Assembly (NCBI GenBank): GCA_902729315.2
Contig: LR746271.1
Coordinates: 1,017,501 to 1,081,500 of the forward strand
DNA length: 64,000 nt
Direction of reading: 5' to 3'
Source: Spirodela intermedia
Taxonomy: Eukaryota; Streptophyta; Magnoliopsida; Alismatales; Araceae
Part shown: piece after piece, positions 62,431 to 64,000 of the stretch
Layout of the letters: every line of letters begins with the position of its first letter
Position numbering within the stretch: the first letter of the stretch is position 1
Position numbers and translations under genes: made by a program
The notes under the pieces: generated by a model
The model's database searches: none
What the model saw: only the letters and a program-made list of their open reading frames with translations
What the model was told of the DNA's origin: nothing

Positions 62431-63586
62431 TTGGATTCCCCCCTCTTTCGATCAGTAATTGCATATCAATCCTTCGGCTCACTGACAAAAACAATTACCG
62501 GTGGCCCCTATTTAGTTCATTACTCCATTATCTAGCTTGAAGCGTTGTCGATGTGCCATGCGTATTGACTCTCTCTTCAAACGAACGGGCCTATTCAATG
62601 GAGCATTTTTGCATATATGTCCAAAGAAGGTGGATGCAGTCCCCAAATATCCCGCATGCTAGGGGATTTCCTTCAGCGGTTCCACGTGATCTAAAAAACA
62701 AGCCTTCACGTGCTGATTCCTCTTCACGGATTTTTTGTGCAAAAGTCCCGATCTTTAACATTCCGCCTTGGATCTTATCTATCTACGAGGGGAAATATAT
62801 ATATTATTCAGGTTTTACACGTTTTCCGCCACGTGTGTTGGGTGGAGCACAGACTCGCCAGGTCCGCACTTCCAAAGGCGGTGAAGGAGCCTCTGGAAGG
62901 GTGAACGAGTCAACTCTCCGGCTTTGACTCGCTTATCGAGAAACTTTGAGCCGCGTGGACCACGTCCAAGCGGGCCACTTCTCGAAAGGCGCGCTCACCA
63001 CTTGGGGGCGGCGGCGCCGGTCTCATGTCGGCCGGCCGACACCGCTGGATGGACCTCGAGACATGAACTAGTCAAGAGAGGGTGATCGTCTCCGACAAGG
63101 TCTGACAGCGTCGTATCCACCTGAGCATTTCTACTGTTAGGGTTTTCTGATACTTGAACACCGAAAAATTGTGGTATTTATTAGCGAAAAATGGCTACGT
63201 ACTTAGATTCGATCCGCGTTGCCCAGACGGATCTCTAGACCCTTATTAGTGACTCTCATTTAATCTAGATTCAGATTATATAAAATGACTAGCGTACCCA
63301 TCTCTCCCTCTCTCTCTCTCTCTCTGTCTCTGTGTGTGTGTCTCTCTCTCTACGATTATCTGTCCCTTGGGCAGACCCCTTCTCTCTCCTGCAATCCTCT
63401 TCTCTGTCTAATCCGGAGCACCGGCTCTTCCTCCCACGCGAGGTTTATTTCATTCATATGTAAAGTTAAATGGATGAAATAGATGGGTAAGGAATGTTCT
63501 TCGTTCATGCATGGAAGGACCTCAAGTTTGCTCTATTTATTGAAACATTTGTCAATAAATAGGCTTATTTTAAGGGAATCAACAAA

Positions 63587-63641
<55 letters not shown>

Positions 63642-64000
63642 CTCTCTCTACTGAATTTCCAGTTCTGAGTTTCTACAGACAGGTCCACACTCCATAGAAA
63701 GAGAAGGAGGAAAGGATGAGGGAGTGAAAGTCCATGCATGGCACGCAACGTCGGGCACCGTTTCATCTACGACATCATCCTCTCCGCTGTGTGTGTATGT
63801 GTGTAAGAGAGAGAGAGAGAGAGATAATGACTCGTGCACCTGCCATGCATGAATTCCATAATTGCTCACCGTTTGTACTGTATTTGTGCGTATGTGTGTG
63901 TGAGAGAGAGAGAGGGACAGACAGACAGACAGAGATACCTTCAAAGTCTTCCCCGAGCATCTCCGGAGAAGGCAGGGGCCACCATAAGACAACGCCATTC
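62431..64000. other. CYP94C upstream region to window end
   Basis: No supported gene. TATA-less GC-mixed DNA at 62,820-63,100; (CT)n tracts at 63300-63325 and 63591-63651; (GA)n at 63807-63822; and a GA/CAGA tract at 63901-63935. Short frames here are microsatellite translations. ACGTG-type words (for example near 62,685 and 62,707) could be G-box-like elements, but none is assigned. Confidence 0.5.

Noticed and set aside
60878-62458. A 526-codon plus-strand frame across the P450 gene
   Set aside because: It is antisense to CYP94C, which has all P450 motifs. Long antisense frames are expected from the very high third-position GC, and its translation is low-complexity Gly/Glu/Arg/His.

Overview
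This window is nuclear DNA of a flowering plant, most likely a monocot. The genes have plant-type spliceosomal introns. They include a nuclear LHCII-type antenna protein, NAC, BBX and ZF-HD transcription factors, plant methionine S-methyltransferase and a CYP94 P450. Several coding exons are extremely GC-rich at third positions (methyltransferase exon 11, P450, ZF-HD gene, 5' exons), while introns are AT-rich, a contrast typical of many monocots. I cannot name the species from the sequence.

Layout, left to right: (1) 2-1072, the 3' part of a FAR1-related (FRS) gene, cut by the window start. (2) 3126-7892, an Alfin-like PHD-finger histone reader with a 3.2-kb third intron. (3) 9349-16547, methionine S-methyltransferase in 12 exons. 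(4) 16932-18081 (minus), a double B-box protein. (5) 20003-20670, an endomembrane-type small heat-shock protein that needs a GC-AG intron. (6) 22808-23560, an intronless zinc-finger homeodomain protein. (7) 26064-33046, mitochondrial-type ClpX in 15 exons. (8) 35131-39036 (minus), a nine-exon plastid Ycf45/SPD1-like P-loop ATPase. (9) 40042-42567 (minus), a small plastid-type cupin, divergent from (10) 43182-44699, LHCB5 (CP26). (11) 45601-46933, a NAC factor of the SMB/VND-like type. (12) 60776-62356 (minus), a CYP94C-type P450 of jasmonoyl-isoleucine catabolism. Exon joins were checked by reading-frame phase; every multi-exon model closes in frame.

The window has two compartments. Positions 1-47 kb are gene-rich, with about one (CT/GA)n microsatellite beside or inside every gene. 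From about 47 to 60.5 kb the DNA is AT-rich and has no gene I can support. It holds degraded repeats: a ~4.3-kb imperfect inverted repeat (arms ~50,470-52,190 and ~53,020-54,740) whose loop carries a decayed Copia reverse transcriptase, a 40-bp minisatellite, a ~161-bp tandem duplication and a possible ~180-bp degenerate tandem repeat.

The genes do not form a pathway. They are ordinary independent plant loci: chromatin and transcription control (FRS, Alfin-like, BBX, ZF-HD, NAC), organelle proteostasis and plastid function (ClpX, SPD1-like, cupin, LHCB5), sulfur metabolism (MMT), heat stress (sHSP) and hormone turnover (CYP94C). The most unusual observations are the large inverted repeat, the GC-AG intron in the sHSP gene and the open 72-bp last intron of the methyltransferase. 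I found no convincing new multi-gene system.
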